From assembly GCA_028697255.1 (NCBI GenBank), contig JAQVFM010000001.1, positions 83,710-129,881 of the forward strand: 46,172 nucleotides of DNA, written 5' to 3'. Source of the DNA: Oscillospiraceae bacterium. GTDB taxonomy: Bacteria; Bacillota; Clostridia; Oscillospirales; Acutalibacteraceae. Below are positions 33,216 to 43,112 of the stretch, one piece after another. The notes under the pieces were generated by a model. That model ran no database searches. It was not told the DNA's origin and was given only the letters and a program-made list of their open reading frames with translations. Position 1 is the stretch's first letter. The number at the start of each line of letters is the position of its first letter. The position numbers and the translations under genes were made by a program.

Positions 33216-34724
33216 ATGGACAAGCTAAATAATACAAATACCGAACCACAGGTATTAAGTGAAAATGAGCACAGTGAACTTGTTAAAGTCAGGTATGAAA
33301 AGCTGGCCGCATTGCAGCAGGCAGGCAAAGATCCATTCCACAATACAAGGTGGGAACGCACGCACCTGGCAAAAGATATAATCGACAATTTTGACAGCCT
33401 TGACGGACAGGCGGTGTCAATTGCCGGACGTATTATGACATGTCGCGATATGGGCAAGGCAAGCTTTATTGATTTGCGCGATGGTTCGGGGCGTATTCAG
33501 GTATATATTAGAATAAATGATGTTGGCGAGGAGTCTTATGAAGAGTTCAGGCGTTGGGATACAGGGGATATTATCGGTGCTGAGGGCACTGTTTTTCGCA
33601 CGCGCCGAGGAGAAATTTCGGTTCATGCTACCGGCCTGAAGCTGCTTTCAAAATCTCTGCTGCCGCTTCCCGACAAATACCACGGGCTTAAGGATACCGA
33701 TACACGTTACCGTCAGCGGTATATTGATTTGATTGTAAATCCTGATGTAAAGGATACCTTTATCAAGCGGAGCAAGATAATATCGCTTGTCCGTAAATTC
33801 CTTGACGCAAAAGGATATTTGGAGGTTGATACCCCCGTTCTCCATACCCTTGAGATTGGTGCTGCGGCTCGTCCCTTTAAAACCTATCATAACACGCTTG
33901 ATATGGAATTATATCTTCGAATTGAGACCGAGCTGTATTTAAAACGTCTTATTGTGGGCGGCTTTGACAAGGTTTATGAGGTCGGGCGAATTTTCAGAAA
34001 CGAGGGAATGAGCGTCAAGCACAACCCCGAATTCACTTCGGTAGAGCTGTACGAGGCGTACGTGGACTATAAGGATATGATGGATATAACCGAGGAGCTG
34101 TTCGTTTTTCTTGCCCGCGAGGTTTGCGGCAGCGATGTGATTATGTATCAGGGCGAACAAATTGATATGGGTTCTCGTTGGGAAAGGCTTACAATGGTAC
34201 AGGCTGTCAAAAAATATGCCGGAGTGGATTTTGCTGATTGGCAAACCGATGAACAGGCACAAAAAGCAGCCGATGCACATCATGTGCATTATGAAAAAAA
34301 TGAAGCTACAAAAGGCCATATTTTGGCTGCATTTTTTGATGCATTCGTTGAGGAAAAACTAATACAACCTACCTTTATTTATGATTATCCCGTTGAAATA
34401 TCTCCGCTTGCAAAAAGAAAGGCCGATAATCCCGATTTCACCGAACGGTTTGAGTTCTTTATAGCTGCGCGCGAAATGGGTAACGCTTTTTCTGAACTTA
34501 ATGATCCGATAGATCAGCGCCATCGCTTTGAGGAGCAGGTGCGTGCAAGACGGGCACAGGGAGCCAATGCTCAAGTTGACGAGGATTTCCTTACGGCGCT
34601 TGAATACGGCATGCCGCCAACCGGCGGCATGGGATTTGGGCTTGATAGACTGGTGATGCTGCTGACCGATAACTATTCGATTCGTGATGTGCTGCTGTTT
34701 CCGACCATGAAACCCAAGGATTAG
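33216..34724 (+). CDS. lysS: Lysyl-tRNA synthetase (class II)
   Basis: LysS charges tRNA-Lys. The 502-residue protein has the N-terminal OB-fold anticodon domain (about 60-150, ISIAGRIMTCRDMGKASFIDLRD region), class II motif 2 (VYEVGRIFRNEGMSVKHNPEF) and motif 3 (GGMGFGLDRLVMLLT), ending IRDVLLFPTMKP. Residues 205-215 carry the motif 1 helix. AGAAAGGA is 6 bases before the ATG. It follows greA, with palindromic repeats between. It is intact and of normal length. Confidence 0.98.
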   Translation: MDKLNNTNTEPQVLSENEHSELVKVRYEKLAALQQAGKDPFHNTRWERTHLAKDIIDNFDSLDGQAVSIAGRIMTCRDMGKASFIDLRDGSGRIQVYIRINDVGEESYEEFRRWDTGDIIGAEGTVFRTRRGEISVHATGLKLLSKSLLPLPDKYHGLKDTDTRYRQRYIDLIVNPDVKDTFIKRSKIISLVRKFLDAKGYLEVDTPVLHTLEIGAAARPFKTYHNTLDMELYLRIETELYLKRLIVGGFDKVYEVGRIFRNEGMSVKHNPEFTSVELYEAYVDYKDMMDITEELFVFLAREVCGSDVIMYQGEQIDMGSRWERLTMVQAVKKYAGVDFADWQTDEQAQKAADAHHVHYEKNEATKGHILAAFFDAFVEEKLIQPTFIYDYPVEISPLAKRKADNPDFTERFEFFIAAREMGNAFSELNDPIDQRHRFEEQVRARRAQGANAQVDEDFLTALEYGMPPTGGMGFGLDRLVMLLTDNYSIRDVLLFPTMKPKD

Positions 34725-34734
34725 GAGCCATCAG

Positions 34735-34772
34735 GGATTGCGAGAGGGAAGCCGATAACCTTGTTGCTAACG
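34735..34772. repeat. Possible diverged family-2 repeat
   Basis: GGATTGCGAGAGGGAAGCC followed by AACCTTGTTG shares order and most bases with the family-2 units at 4440 and 43807 but lacks the inner GCAATC arm. It lies just after lysS. Resemblance is partial. Confidence 0.35.
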
Positions 34773-34809
34773 TAAGGCACTAAAATGCAAAAGAAAGCAG
34801 GAATGTTTT

Positions 34810-35514
34810 ATGGCAAGGGAATGGGCATTAAGAGGAGTGAGTGAGGAGGAGCTAAAACCTCATCCAAAACCGGAGCCACCGAAAACTCCCCGCGGCAAGT
34901 TTGAAAATTACTGGTATCATTATAAGTGGCATACTATTGCAGCTGTTGCCATATCAATTGTATTAACTGTCATGATTTGGCAGCTTGTAACACGCGACGA
35001 TCCGGACTACAGGCTGGTTATTGCCACAGATAGCTATTTCTCCCAGCAGGCGGTAGACAAGCTTGAAGCTGCATTTGAGGCATACGGGCGCGACATTGAC
35101 GGCGACGGCAAAGTAGAGGTGTTTGCCGAAGTCTTAACGCTTGGCGGCGATATGCAGTATGGAATGGCAAATAAAACAAAGTTAATCGCGCATTTGACGG
35201 CTGCCGACACGATGTTTTTTGCATTTGACAAAAAAACACTTGAAGAAAATATAAAATCGCAAGAAAAAGACGGGTTTAAATTTTTTGCCCCAATTGATGT
35301 TGAGGTTGACGGACTGGAAGACGAAGGGCGGTACTGGAACTGGAAAAACAGCCCTTTGCGAGATGATAAGGCCATGGAGGGCACGCCCAAAGATTTATAT
35401 TTTGGCGTGCGCAGCATATCGGGCACATCCGATAAAAAGAGCAGTAAAGAGCTGCATGAGCAGAGCATGGAGCTGCTTAGAGCCTTTTTGACGGATAAAA
35501 AGCCGAAAGAATGA
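34810..35514 (+). CDS. Membrane-anchored hypothetical protein
   Basis: A 234-residue protein of a kind frequent in Clostridia. A short charged cytoplasmic N-terminus with KPHPKPEPPKTPRGKFENYW, one membrane helix (about 41-60), then an external alpha/beta domain that starts YRLVIATDSYFSQQAVDKLE and resembles a periplasmic-binding-like fold (inference). DIDGDGKVEV resembles a Ca2+-binding DxDxDGxxE loop and could bind metal. No catalytic motif is visible. AGCAGGAA is the box. Function is unknown. Confidence 0.75.
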   Translation: MAREWALRGVSEEELKPHPKPEPPKTPRGKFENYWYHYKWHTIAAVAISIVLTVMIWQLVTRDDPDYRLVIATDSYFSQQAVDKLEAAFEAYGRDIDGDGKVEVFAEVLTLGGDMQYGMANKTKLIAHLTAADTMFFAFDKKTLEENIKSQEKDGFKFFAPIDVEVDGLEDEGRYWNWKNSPLRDDKAMEGTPKDLYFGVRSISGTSDKKSSKELHEQSMELLRAFLTDKKPKE

Positions 35515-35544
35515 ATTGGTGCATAATGGAAGGAAAGAATTTAT

Positions 35545-37206
35545 ATGAGTAGCAATCTTATGAAAGAAGGCATGTCGCGCGCGCCTCACCGCTCTTTATT
35601 AAAGGCATTGGGCATTACAGATAACGAAATGAAGCGTCCATTTGTCGCGGTTATCAGTTCAAAAAGCGACTTTATACCGGGACACGTACACCTTGATACA
35701 ATTACTGATGCTGTCGAGGCAGGTATTCGCAATGCCGGCGGAGTGCCTTTCAGATTTGATACAATCGGCGTTTGTGACGGTTTAGCTATGAACCATAAAG
35801 GCATGAAATATTCGCTGTGTTCACGAGAGCTGATAGCCGATTCTATCGAGGTTATGTTGACCGCCCACCCGATGGACGCTGCTGTTTTTATACCCAATTG
35901 TGATAAAATTGTGCCGGGCATGCTTATGGCCGCATGCCGCGTTAACATTCCGTCAATTTTTGTGAGCGGTGGCCCGATGATGCCGGGCTTAAGCGGCAAA
36001 CGCCGTTTAAGCCTTACAGATATGTTTGAGGCTGTAGGTGCGTGCGCTTCGGGCAGTATGAGCGAGAACGAACTGAACGAGCTTGAGGACAAAGCTTGCC
36101 CGGGCTGTGGTTCGTGCTCGGGCATGTTTACCGCAAATTCTATGAACTGCCTGACCGAGGCTATAGGAATGGCTTTGCCCGGGAATGGTACAATCCCGGC
36201 AGTCGATGCCGCCCGTATCAGGCTTGCAAAGCAAACGGGCGAGCAAGTTATGAAGTTACTTGATAAAAACATTCGTCCTTTAGATATACTTACACCCAAG
36301 GCTTTTGAAAATGCGCTGCGTGCAGATATGGCGATAGGGTGCTCATCAAACACGGTGTTGCATATTACTGCAATATCGTATGCTGCGGGTTGCCCGATAT
36401 CTCTTGAATATATTGATGAAATCGGAAGAACCACTCCGCAAATATGCAAGCTGAGCCCCGCCTGTGATGTGTTTATTACCGATTTAAACAATGTAGGCGG
36501 TATACAGACAATGCTGAAAGAGCTTGATAGCGCAGGCTTGCTACACCGGGATATCCCGACTGTGTCAGGTACGGTTGGGGAAAGGTTAGACAAGGCAACA
36601 CAAGCCGACGGTGAGGTTATTCGCAGGCTTGACAATCCGCATCGTAAAGACGGAGGCATTGCAATATTATTTGGCAATTTGGCAAAGGAGGGTGCCGTAG
36701 TCAAGCAGGGTGCAGTCAAACCTGAAATGATGGTGCACAGCGGACCGGCACGCGTGTTTGACAGCGAAGAACAAGCCAACGAGGCGATACTCGGCGGAAA
36801 AATTAAGGCGGGCGATGTTGTGGTTATTCGCTATGAGGGACCAAAAGGAGGTCCTGGCATGCGTGAGATGCTATCGCCCACTGCAAATATTGCCGGCATG
36901 GGACTTGATGACAGTGTTGCGCTTATCACCGACGGACGGTTTTCAGGCGCGACGCGAGGTGCCTCAATCGGGCATATATCACCCGAAGCCGCGGCGGGCG
37001 GCGTTATCGCGCTTGTTGAGGACGGAGATACTATATCCATAGATATCCCGAACCGCAAGTTAAATCTGCTGGTTGAAGATTCAGTGCTTGAAAAACGGCG
37101 CTCGGCATGGAAAGCCCCCGTGCAAAATCTTTCGGGTTATGCCAAACGGTATGCGCAGCATGTTACAAGCGGGTCAACCGGCGCAGTGTTTGACGATATG
37201 CTTTAA
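35545..37206 (+). CDS. ilvD: Dihydroxy-acid dehydratase
   Basis: IlvD makes the 2-oxo acids of valine and isoleucine from 2,3-dihydroxy acids. The 553-residue protein is full length. Fe-S ligands lie in [10 protein letters not shown] (near 112-121) and [19 protein letters not shown] (near 182-200), and [20 protein letters not shown] with [10 protein letters not shown] forms the C-terminal active site. GGAAGGAA precedes the ATG. No other ilv or leu gene is nearby. It converges on tlyA with an 8-base gap. Confidence 0.97.
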   Translation: MSSNLMKEGMSRAPHRSLLKALGITDNEMKRPFVAVISSKSDFIPGHVHLDTITDAVEAGIRNAGGVPFRFDTIGVCDGLAMNHKGMKYSLCSRELIADSIEVMLTAHPMDAAVFIPNCDKIVPGMLMAACRVNIPSIFVSGGPMMPGLSGKRRLSLTDMFEAVGACASGSMSENELNELEDKACPGCGSCSGMFTANSMNCLTEAIGMALPGNGTIPAVDAARIRLAKQTGEQVMKLLDKNIRPLDILTPKAFENALRADMAIGCSSNTVLHITAISYAAGCPISLEYIDEIGRTTPQICKLSPACDVFITDLNNVGGIQTMLKELDSAGLLHRDIPTVSGTVGERLDKATQADGEVIRRLDNPHRKDGGIAILFGNLAKEGAVVKQGAVKPEMMVHSGPARVFDSEEQANEAILGGKIKAGDVVVIRYEGPKGGPGMREMLSPTANIAGMGLDDSVALITDGRFSGATRGASIGHISPEAAAGGVIALVEDGDTISIDIPNRKLNLLVEDSVLEKRRSAWKAPVQNLSGYAKRYAQHVTSGSTGAVFDDML

Positions 37207-37214
37207 TAAAATAC

Positions 37215-38015
37215 TTATTTGTCGGGCTGCTGTGAAAGCGCGGTTTCAATCAGAGACGGCCATTTATCTTCAGTTACCCCTGTGTTGCGGTCAAAGCGTG
37301 CAAGATATTCAATGTTGCCGTTTGTGCCGTGAATAGGGGATACTGTCATTGCACTTAGATAAATATTGCTTTGTGCTGCTGACATGGCTATTGAAAGCAA
37401 AAGAGGCGGCAAATCGTCGGGGTTATTCAGCACACCATTTTTTCCAACCTGATGCGGTGCCGCCTCGAACTGAGGCTTAATCAGGCAAACGCAGCAACCG
37501 TCGGGTTTTAATATTGCGTCGATTGCCGGAAAGATTTTTTTTAACGATATGAATGAAACATCGGCGGTAACCATATCGCAATAAGTGCCAAGTTTATCGG
37601 CGGTTAAATATCGGGCGTTGGTACGCTCGAGTACGGTGACACGCTTATCATGGCGCAGGTCCCACTCAAGTATTCCATAGGCAACATCAACTGCAAACAC
37701 ATGCGATACGCCGTGCTTTAAAAGGCAGTCGGTAAAGCCGCCGTTACTCGCACCGATGTCGCAAACAGTAAGCCCGGTGACGTCAAGCTTAAAAGACCTT
37801 AACGCCTTTTCAAGTTTAAAGCCCGAGCGGCTTGCATATTTTTTTTGTTTTTCTTTGATAACCGGCATGGCATTATGGTCTACCTGTTCGCCGGGTTTGT
37901 CCGCTATAATGCCGTTTAACGTTACTCTCCCGGTCATTATAAGGGCGGAAGCCTGGTCTGTTGATATGCCGAATTTGCGCGACACTAACGTGTCGAGCCG
38001 TATGGTTTGTGCCAT
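37215..38015 (-). CDS. tlyA: TlyA-family rRNA 2'-O-methyltransferase/haemolysin
   Basis: TlyA methylates C1409 of 16S and C1920 of 23S rRNA, modifications that affect capreomycin response. The 266-residue protein has an N-terminal S4 domain (about 4-65: RLDTLVSRKFGIS, AGRVTLNG-like GRVTLNG) and an FtsJ-like methyltransferase domain with the SAM motif VCDIGASNGGFTDCLL (about 85-100). YASRSGFKLEKAL is typical of the family. A consensus promoter (TTGACA, 17, TACAAT) lies just upstream on the minus strand. Confidence 0.94.
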   Translation of the reverse strand: MAQTIRLDTLVSRKFGISTDQASALIMTGRVTLNGIIADKPGEQVDHNAMPVIKEKQKKYASRSGFKLEKALRSFKLDVTGLTVCDIGASNGGFTDCLLKHGVSHVFAVDVAYGILEWDLRHDKRVTVLERTNARYLTADKLGTYCDMVTADVSFISLKKIFPAIDAILKPDGCCVCLIKPQFEAAPHQVGKNGVLNNPDDLPPLLLSIAMSAAQSNIYLSAMTVSPIHGTNGNIEYLARFDRNTGVTEDKWPSLIETALSQQPDK

Positions 38016-38052
38016 ATAATACCTCTTTCGGTTTTTGCTTATAATTTATTTG

Positions 38053-38081
38053 ATTGTAATTTAGTTGCACGATGTTGTCAA
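38053..38081 (-). promoter_or_regulatory. SigA-type promoter for tlyA
   Basis: On the minus strand: TTGACA (38081-38076), 17-base spacer, TACAAT (38058-38053), 38 bases before the tlyA ATG. This is the best -35/-10 match in the window. Confidence 0.8.
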
Positions 38082-38111
38082 ATATGACTTGATATTTTAG
38101 GGGGAAAGGCA

Positions 38112-39254
38112 ATGTCCGGCTTTTTTTCTCGTATTAAAAGTAAAATAAATGATGATAAAGATTATGGTAAATTGGCAGGAATTGTCGGCATTGCTTTGAA
38201 CCTTGTTCTATTTGGCGCAAAGCTGGTGGCAGGCCTGTTGTCGTCAAGCGTTGCAATTATGGCCGATGCTTTCAATAACCTGTCAGATGCAGGCTCGTCG
38301 ATTGTCACGCTTGTCGGTTTTCGCATGGCATCTGCTCCGCCCGACAAGGAGCATCCGTTTGGACATGGGCGCATGGAATATATATCCGCAATGGTAATTG
38401 CAATTATGATTCTTTTTGCCGGATTTGAACTTTTTAAAACATCGGTGGAAAAAATATTTAGTCCCGAAAAGACAGAGTTCGGATTGCTGACAGTTATAAT
38501 TTTGATTGCATCAATTATTGTAAAACTGTGTCTGGCAATATTCTACAGCAATATTGGCAAAAAAATTGATTCACAGTCATTAAAAGCAGCTGCGCTTGAC
38601 AGCCGCAATGATATGATATGCACATTTATTGTTCTTGCAGCCGCTGTGCTGGGTTGGCAGACCGGACTTATGATTGACGGCTATGTCGGTGCTGTTGCTG
38701 CCGCATTTGTAATGTGGTCGGGATTTTCCGTGCTGCGCGATACTGTGTCGCCTCTGCTTGGCCAAGCGCCCGATCCCGAGCTTGTAAAAAACATTAAACA
38801 AACCGTGCTGGCTCATGACGGCATTATAGGCGTGCATGATTTGATTGTTCATAACTACGGACTGGGAAACAGAGTGGTATCGTTGCACGCCGAGGTGTCC
38901 AGTGATGAAGATATGATGCGCAGCCATGATTTGATTGATCGTGTTGAGCAGGAGATTACCGAGAAATATAACGCAGTGACTTGCATACACATGGACCCTA
39001 TCGACACGAACGACGAGCGTGTCGGCAAATTTAAAATAATCGTGGAGAACGTACTCGCCGGCATTAACCCCGAGCTTAGCCTTCATGATTTTCGCGTTGT
39101 ATTTGGTGAAACTCATACTAATTTAATATTTGATGTAGTTGTACCGTTTAAATATAAAAACACTAAGACATTGCGTGACGAAATTCAAAGCCGCGTATGG
39201 CAGACCGACCCGCGGCTGTTCATAGTTGCAACCATAGAACACAGCTATACTTGA
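38112..39254 (+). CDS. Cation diffusion facilitator efflux protein
   Basis: The 380-residue CDF protein has six membrane spans in the first 215 residues and a cytoplasmic C-terminal domain. The metal site in helix 2 reads MADAFNNLSDAGSSI (DxxxD), and helix 5 has ALDSRNDM, where the usual HxxxD is DxxxD; this suits Mn2+/Fe2+ rather than Zn2+ transporters (inference). GHGRMEYISA follows helix 3's start. The last 80 residues are an extra domain beyond the common CDF length. GGGGGAAAGG precedes the ATG. A divergent tlyA shares its upstream region. Confidence 0.93.
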   Translation: MSGFFSRIKSKINDDKDYGKLAGIVGIALNLVLFGAKLVAGLLSSSVAIMADAFNNLSDAGSSIVTLVGFRMASAPPDKEHPFGHGRMEYISAMVIAIMILFAGFELFKTSVEKIFSPEKTEFGLLTVIILIASIIVKLCLAIFYSNIGKKIDSQSLKAAALDSRNDMICTFIVLAAAVLGWQTGLMIDGYVGAVAAAFVMWSGFSVLRDTVSPLLGQAPDPELVKNIKQTVLAHDGIIGVHDLIVHNYGLGNRVVSLHAEVSSDEDMMRSHDLIDRVEQEITEKYNAVTCIHMDPIDTNDERVGKFKIIVENVLAGINPELSLHDFRVVFGETHTNLIFDVVVPFKYKNTKTLRDEIQSRVWQTDPRLFIVATIEHSYT

Positions 39255-39273
39255 AATCGGATGTGAATTGTTT

Positions 39274-40158
39274 ATGGCGGGGTATGTGATTTACAACGGA
39301 TTTTGGAACAAAGAACGCATACCGGACACAGTAGAGAGGCTGATTAATGCGGCTTCAAAGCGTGATGTAAAGCTGATACCCTTGCCCAACTGCGAAGCTA
39401 TCTCGGAGCTTGGGTTTGGTGTTAGAGTGTCAGGCTTTGATGAGTGTGATTATGCGCTGTTTTGGGACAAGGATATACGGCTTGCACGTGCTCTTGAGGC
39501 GATTGGTGTCAGGATATACAATTCGTCGGATACGATTGCGGTGTGTGACGACAAAGCGGCAACGCATTTGAAACTTGCGGCAGAGGGAATACGCATGCCG
39601 CGTACGCTTGTTGCGCCAATGACATATCAACACATGGACGAACAGCCCTCACAAACTTTTTTAAAATTAGCGGAAAAACGTCTGGGGTTTCCGATGGTTG
39701 TTAAGGAGTGTTATGGTTCGCTGGGAGGTCAGGTGTATATTGCCTATAATGGCGATGAACTGCGCGCATTAATCCGCCGTATGGCGGCGCGCCCTTTTAT
39801 ATGCCAACAGTATATTGCATCAAGTGCGGGGTCGGATATTCGCATTTATGTGGTGGACGGTAAGCCGATTGCCGCGATGCGCCGACAATCAAAGTCTGAT
39901 TTTCGCGCAAATATAGGCTGCGGTGGTATTGCGCAGGCATACAAACCGACCGATGAAGAAAACGAGATGGCGGTTACATGCTGCAAAATATTAGGCGCTC
40001 AGTTTGCGGGAGTTGACTTGCTAACCGACGAGCCCGGAAGACCGTTGCTTTGCGAGGTCAATTCCAACGCACATGTGACGGCAATCATGCAATGCACCGG
40101 AATTGATGTAGCCGGCGCGATTGTCGACTCGGTTTTAGCAAAAGAAAGAGAGAGATAA
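39274..40158 (+). CDS. RimK-type ATP-grasp ligase
   Basis: I start at ATG 39274 (294 residues); GGATGTG is 8 bases upstream and the in-frame TTG at 39268 is too close. The N-terminal pre-ATP-grasp domain (YVIYNGFWNKERIPD) leads to the ATP-grasp fold: LGFPMVVKECYGSLGGQVY (glycine loop), ICQQYIASSAGSDIRIYVV, and LLCEVNSNAHV with the metal-binding Glu and Asn. Relatives add glutamate to proteins or cofactors such as F420, or make peptides. The substrate is unknown. It converges on aroF with a 1-base gap. Confidence 0.85.
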   Translation: MAGYVIYNGFWNKERIPDTVERLINAASKRDVKLIPLPNCEAISELGFGVRVSGFDECDYALFWDKDIRLARALEAIGVRIYNSSDTIAVCDDKAATHLKLAAEGIRMPRTLVAPMTYQHMDEQPSQTFLKLAEKRLGFPMVVKECYGSLGGQVYIAYNGDELRALIRRMAARPFICQQYIASSAGSDIRIYVVDGKPIAAMRRQSKSDFRANIGCGGIAQAYKPTDEENEMAVTCCKILGAQFAGVDLLTDEPGRPLLCEVNSNAHVTAIMQCTGIDVAGAIVDSVLAKERER

Positions 40159-40159
40159 T

Positions 40160-41197
40160 TTACATTAAAGTTGTGTATTTTCTGCCCTCAAATTTTAGCT
40201 GCGCTGTTATATTCGACATTATTTTGTCAAAATACTGAGGAGTAAGCGATTGGGCACCATCACTTAGTGCCTTGGCCGGGTCGTTGTGCACCTCTATCAT
40301 CAGACCATTGGCGCCGGCGGCTATTGATGCTTTCGATAGCGGCTCAACAAGCCAAGGGACACCTGCGGCGTGGCTGGGATCAGCAACAACCGGCAAATGC
40401 GATAAATGACGAAGCACGGGAATAGCAGAAATGTCAAGCGTGTTGCGTGTGATTGTTTCAAACGTGCGTATGCCGCGTTCGCAGAGTATAACATTGTTGT
40501 TGCCGCCCGCCATAATATATTCTGCGCTCATCAGCAATTCTTCGATTGTATTTGCAAGCCCACGCTTTAAAAGCACGGGTTTATCGCAGTGTCCCAGTGC
40601 CTTAAGCATTTCAAAATTCTGCATGTTGCGTGCACCTACCTGTATGACATCAACATCACAAAACAGGTCGATATGCGATAAATCCATGATTTCGGATACA
40701 ATAGGAAGTCCGGTCTCCTTTTTTGCTGCCATTAAAAATTTAAGACCTTCGGCATGAAGACCCTGAAACGAATAGGGCGATGTCCGCGGCTTAAACGCGC
40801 CGCCCCGCAGCAGTGTGGCACCGCTTTTTTTAACTTCTCGGGCAATCGAAACAATTTGCTCCTCGCTTTCGACCGAACACGGGCCTGCGATTACACCAAA
40901 ATAGTCGCCACCCAGCCGTACTTCTCCATTTTCGTTTGCAGGTATACGCACAATTGTATCATCGGGGTGAAATTTTCGGTTAGCAGCTTTGTAAGGCTCG
41001 GAAACGCGTTTTACATCCTCGACAATGTCTAATGCGCGCACGGTGTTGATGTCAATGCGTGATGTGTCCCCGATAATACCAAGAATAGTCGTATGCGTAC
41101 CGGTACTGGGGTGGCACGAAAACCCCATATCCTCAAAATGTGAAACGAGATTGTCTATTCGTTTTTTATCAGTATTTTGTTTGATAATTAAAATCAT
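40160..41197 (-). CDS. aroF: 3-deoxy-7-phosphoheptulonate (DAHP) synthase
   Basis: This enzyme opens the shikimate pathway by joining PEP and erythrose-4-phosphate. The 345-residue protein belongs to the AroA-beta type with an N-terminal ferredoxin-like regulatory domain (about 1-70, HTTILGIIGDTSRID) thought to bind Phe or Tyr. The TIM barrel carries AGPCSVES, LRGGAFKPRTSPYSFQGL and the metal His in DPSHAAG. The gene has its own promoter (TTGACA, 17, TACACT) and an AAGGAG box 9 bases before the ATG. No other aro gene is in the window. Confidence 0.95.
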   Translation of the reverse strand: MILIIKQNTDKKRIDNLVSHFEDMGFSCHPSTGTHTTILGIIGDTSRIDINTVRALDIVEDVKRVSEPYKAANRKFHPDDTIVRIPANENGEVRLGGDYFGVIAGPCSVESEEQIVSIAREVKKSGATLLRGGAFKPRTSPYSFQGLHAEGLKFLMAAKKETGLPIVSEIMDLSHIDLFCDVDVIQVGARNMQNFEMLKALGHCDKPVLLKRGLANTIEELLMSAEYIMAGGNNNVILCERGIRTFETITRNTLDISAIPVLRHLSHLPVVADPSHAAGVPWLVEPLSKASIAAGANGLMIEVHNDPAKALSDGAQSLTPQYFDKIMSNITAQLKFEGRKYTTLM

Positions 41198-41222
41198 AAT
41201 GCATTCTCCTTTTGCGATTTAA

Positions 41223-41251
41223 AGTGTAACAGTATTGGTTATTGTTGTCAA
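41223..41251 (-). promoter_or_regulatory. SigA-type promoter for aroF
   Basis: On the minus strand TTGACA (41251-41246), 17 bases, TACACT (41228-41223). Transcription would begin about 20 bases before the aroF ATG, leaving a very short leader. Confidence 0.75.
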
Positions 41252-41345
41252 GATAATATAAAGTAATTGTGGGTAATGATTAGTATAATGCTTGAAACTT
41301 TAAGCTTAAATATGCTAATATATCGTTCTCGGGGGTGGTAAAAAA

Positions 41346-42221
41346 TTGATTGCGACAATAAAAAACGAAACATTATCAATCGGCGCCGCCACATTCGGGG
41401 CCGAGCTGCAATGGATTAAGTCGGCAAACGGCATTGATTATTTATGGGACGGCAATCCTGAATATTGGAACGGTCGTGCACCGATATTGTTTCCCTTTGT
41501 CGGCTCATTAAGAAACGGACGCGCCGCATCTGATTTTGGCGATATAGAGTTGCCTATTCACGGCTTTGCAAGGTCTTTGGAATGGGAGCTTGAACACGAG
41601 GGGTCGCAAACCATTGCTTTCAGGCTGTGTTCAGACGAAAGTACAAAAAAGGGATATCCTTATGATTTTGAAATTCGTGTAATCTATACGCTTTTAAAAA
41701 ATTCTGTTACAACAAAAATTACGGTAAAAAACACAGGAAAGCATAATATGCCGTTTTGTGTGGGCGGTCACCCCGGGTTTCATGTGCCGCTTATTGACGG
41801 CGAAAGCTTTACTGATTATATTATTGAATTTGAAAAGGCGGAAATTGCTGATTGCCCGTTTGTCGATTTAGAAAACGGTATTATTTTAACCAAAAGAAGG
41901 CGTATTTTAGATGATCAAAAGTCATTTAACTTAGCACATAACCTTTTTTATAACGATGCGCTGATATTTGACAGTCTTTTGTCACGAAAGGTTAGTCTTT
42001 TATCCAAAAAGAGCGGGCACGGTGTTATGATGGATTTTCACAGCATGGATTACTTTGCTGTGTGGACACCGATAAAGCATAGTCCGTTTGTATGTCTTGA
42101 GCCGTGGACGGGCATGGCTACGCTGCAAAGTGAAGATGATATTTTTGAGCATAAGCTCGGTATGCGATTTCTGGCGCCAGGAGAGGAGGAGTCCGTTTCC
42201 TTTACGGTTACGGTATTTTGA
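41346..42221 (+). CDS. Aldose 1-epimerase family protein
   Basis: The 291-residue protein matches the galactose mutarotase-like fold of the LacX branch. Start TTG 41346 has GGGGGTGG 7 bases upstream. Landmarks are GAELQWIKSANGIDYLWDG, APILFPFVGSLRNG, PIHGFARSLEWE (His that acts as acid), and CVGGHPGFHVPL. The late FVCLEPWTGMA has the catalytic-Glu region. It interconverts sugar anomers; the sugar is unknown. The stop overlaps the next gene's ATG (ATGA), so the HAD phosphatase is translationally coupled. Confidence 0.9.
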   Translation: MIATIKNETLSIGAATFGAELQWIKSANGIDYLWDGNPEYWNGRAPILFPFVGSLRNGRAASDFGDIELPIHGFARSLEWELEHEGSQTIAFRLCSDESTKKGYPYDFEIRVIYTLLKNSVTTKITVKNTGKHNMPFCVGGHPGFHVPLIDGESFTDYIIEFEKAEIADCPFVDLENGIILTKRRRILDDQKSFNLAHNLFYNDALIFDSLLSRKVSLLSKKSGHGVMMDFHSMDYFAVWTPIKHSPFVCLEPWTGMATLQSEDDIFEHKLGMRFLAPGEEESVSFTVTVF

Positions 42222-42871
42222 TGATAAAACAAAAATGGGATGCTATTGTGCTCGATTTGGACGGCACACTCGTTGATACGCTGCAAGATATTGCTAATGC
42301 TGCAAACGCAGCTTTGAAAAATAACGGTTTTAAGATGTGGACGGTTGAGCAATACCGCTATATGGTTGGCAACGGAGTGCGCAAGCTGATCGAGCGTGCA
42401 ACCGGTGGTGCAGACACAGATACTATTGAACGCGTAATGGCGGATTATAACAGCATATATTCCAGGGACTGTCTGAAATTTACAGCACCATATGACAAAA
42501 TACCCGAAACACTTATAAAGCTTAAAGAAAGCGGCATATATATGTTTGTTGTTACGAACAAGCCCGACGCACAGGCTAAAAAAATTGTTTCACATTTGTT
42601 CGGAGAAACTTTTTTTCAAGGTGTTTATGGTACACAAACCGGAAGAAAAAACAAACCTGACCCGACGGTAACACTAAATGCGCTGGCAAGTGTGGGATGC
42701 AAACCAGATCGTTCGCTGTTTGTCGGCGATTCGGACGTTGACATGTATACAGCCGCCAATGCCGGATTAAAGGGCGCGGGCGCATTATGGGGATTTCGCG
42801 GCAGGGAAGAGCTTATGGCTGCCGGTGCCGACTATCTGCTTGAAAGCCCGGCGCAGATACTCCATCTATAA
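42218..42871 (+). CDS. HAD-superfamily phosphatase (phosphoglycolate phosphatase/PGMB-like)
   Basis: The 217-residue protein has all four HAD motifs: DLDGTLVD (motif I, residues 12-19), VVTNK (II), a Lys in KNKPDP (III) and VGDSDVDM (IV). The helical cap domain (about 20-85) places it among Gph-like phosphatases. It starts 4 bases inside the end of the epimerase gene. The coupling suggests that both act on sugar phosphates. A tandem repeat follows directly. Confidence 0.92.
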   Translation: MMIKQKWDAIVLDLDGTLVDTLQDIANAANAALKNNGFKMWTVEQYRYMVGNGVRKLIERATGGADTDTIERVMADYNSIYSRDCLKFTAPYDKIPETLIKLKESGIYMFVVTNKPDAQAKKIVSHLFGETFFQGVYGTQTGRKNKPDPTVTLNALASVGCKPDRSLFVGDSDVDMYTAANAGLKGAGALWGFRGREELMAAGADYLLESPAQILHL

Positions 42872-42876
42872 TCAAA

Positions 42877-42962
42877 TGAACGGGCGCACACACAGGTGCG
42901 CCCCTACAAGCTGTAACATTGAACGGGCGCACACACAGGTGCGCCCCTACAAGCTGTAACAT
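42877..42962. repeat. Perfect 43-base tandem duplication of a family-1 repeat
   Basis: Two identical 43-base units (42877-42919 and 42920-42962). Each has GGGCGCAC-acacag-GTGCGCCC then CTACAAGCTGTAACAT. An inverted copy with one mismatch in the palindrome lies at 43113-43140. Confidence 0.92.
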
Positions 42963-43112
42963 CTAAAACTTCACAATGCAATTTTGGAATACAATGTGTG
43001 GGTGTTGTTGTGATTAAATATTATATCAATTCATTTGGGCGTATGTAAACCGGTTTTACGCCCTTGATATATTAGGTTGTCGTTTGCATTTAAAACCATT
43101 TTATAATTTTAG
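42963..43112. other. Spacer between inverted repeats, with a hairpin
   Basis: The gap between the HAD and SGNH genes (42872-43180) is 309 bases, mostly repeats. The 150 bases between the inverted copies hold a hairpin GGGCGTA-...-TACGCCC (43037-43063) with an inner AAACCGGTTT palindrome. No reading frame with a start and ribosome binding site is visible. Confidence 0.5.

Noticed and set aside
35515-35544. T-box or leucine attenuator before ilvD
   Set aside because: The gap to the previous gene is only 30 bases, too short for such a leader.
35586-36779. A 397-residue frame antisense to ilvD
   Set aside because: Its length comes from codon bias of ilvD, which is unmistakable on the other strand. 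It has no ribosome binding site.
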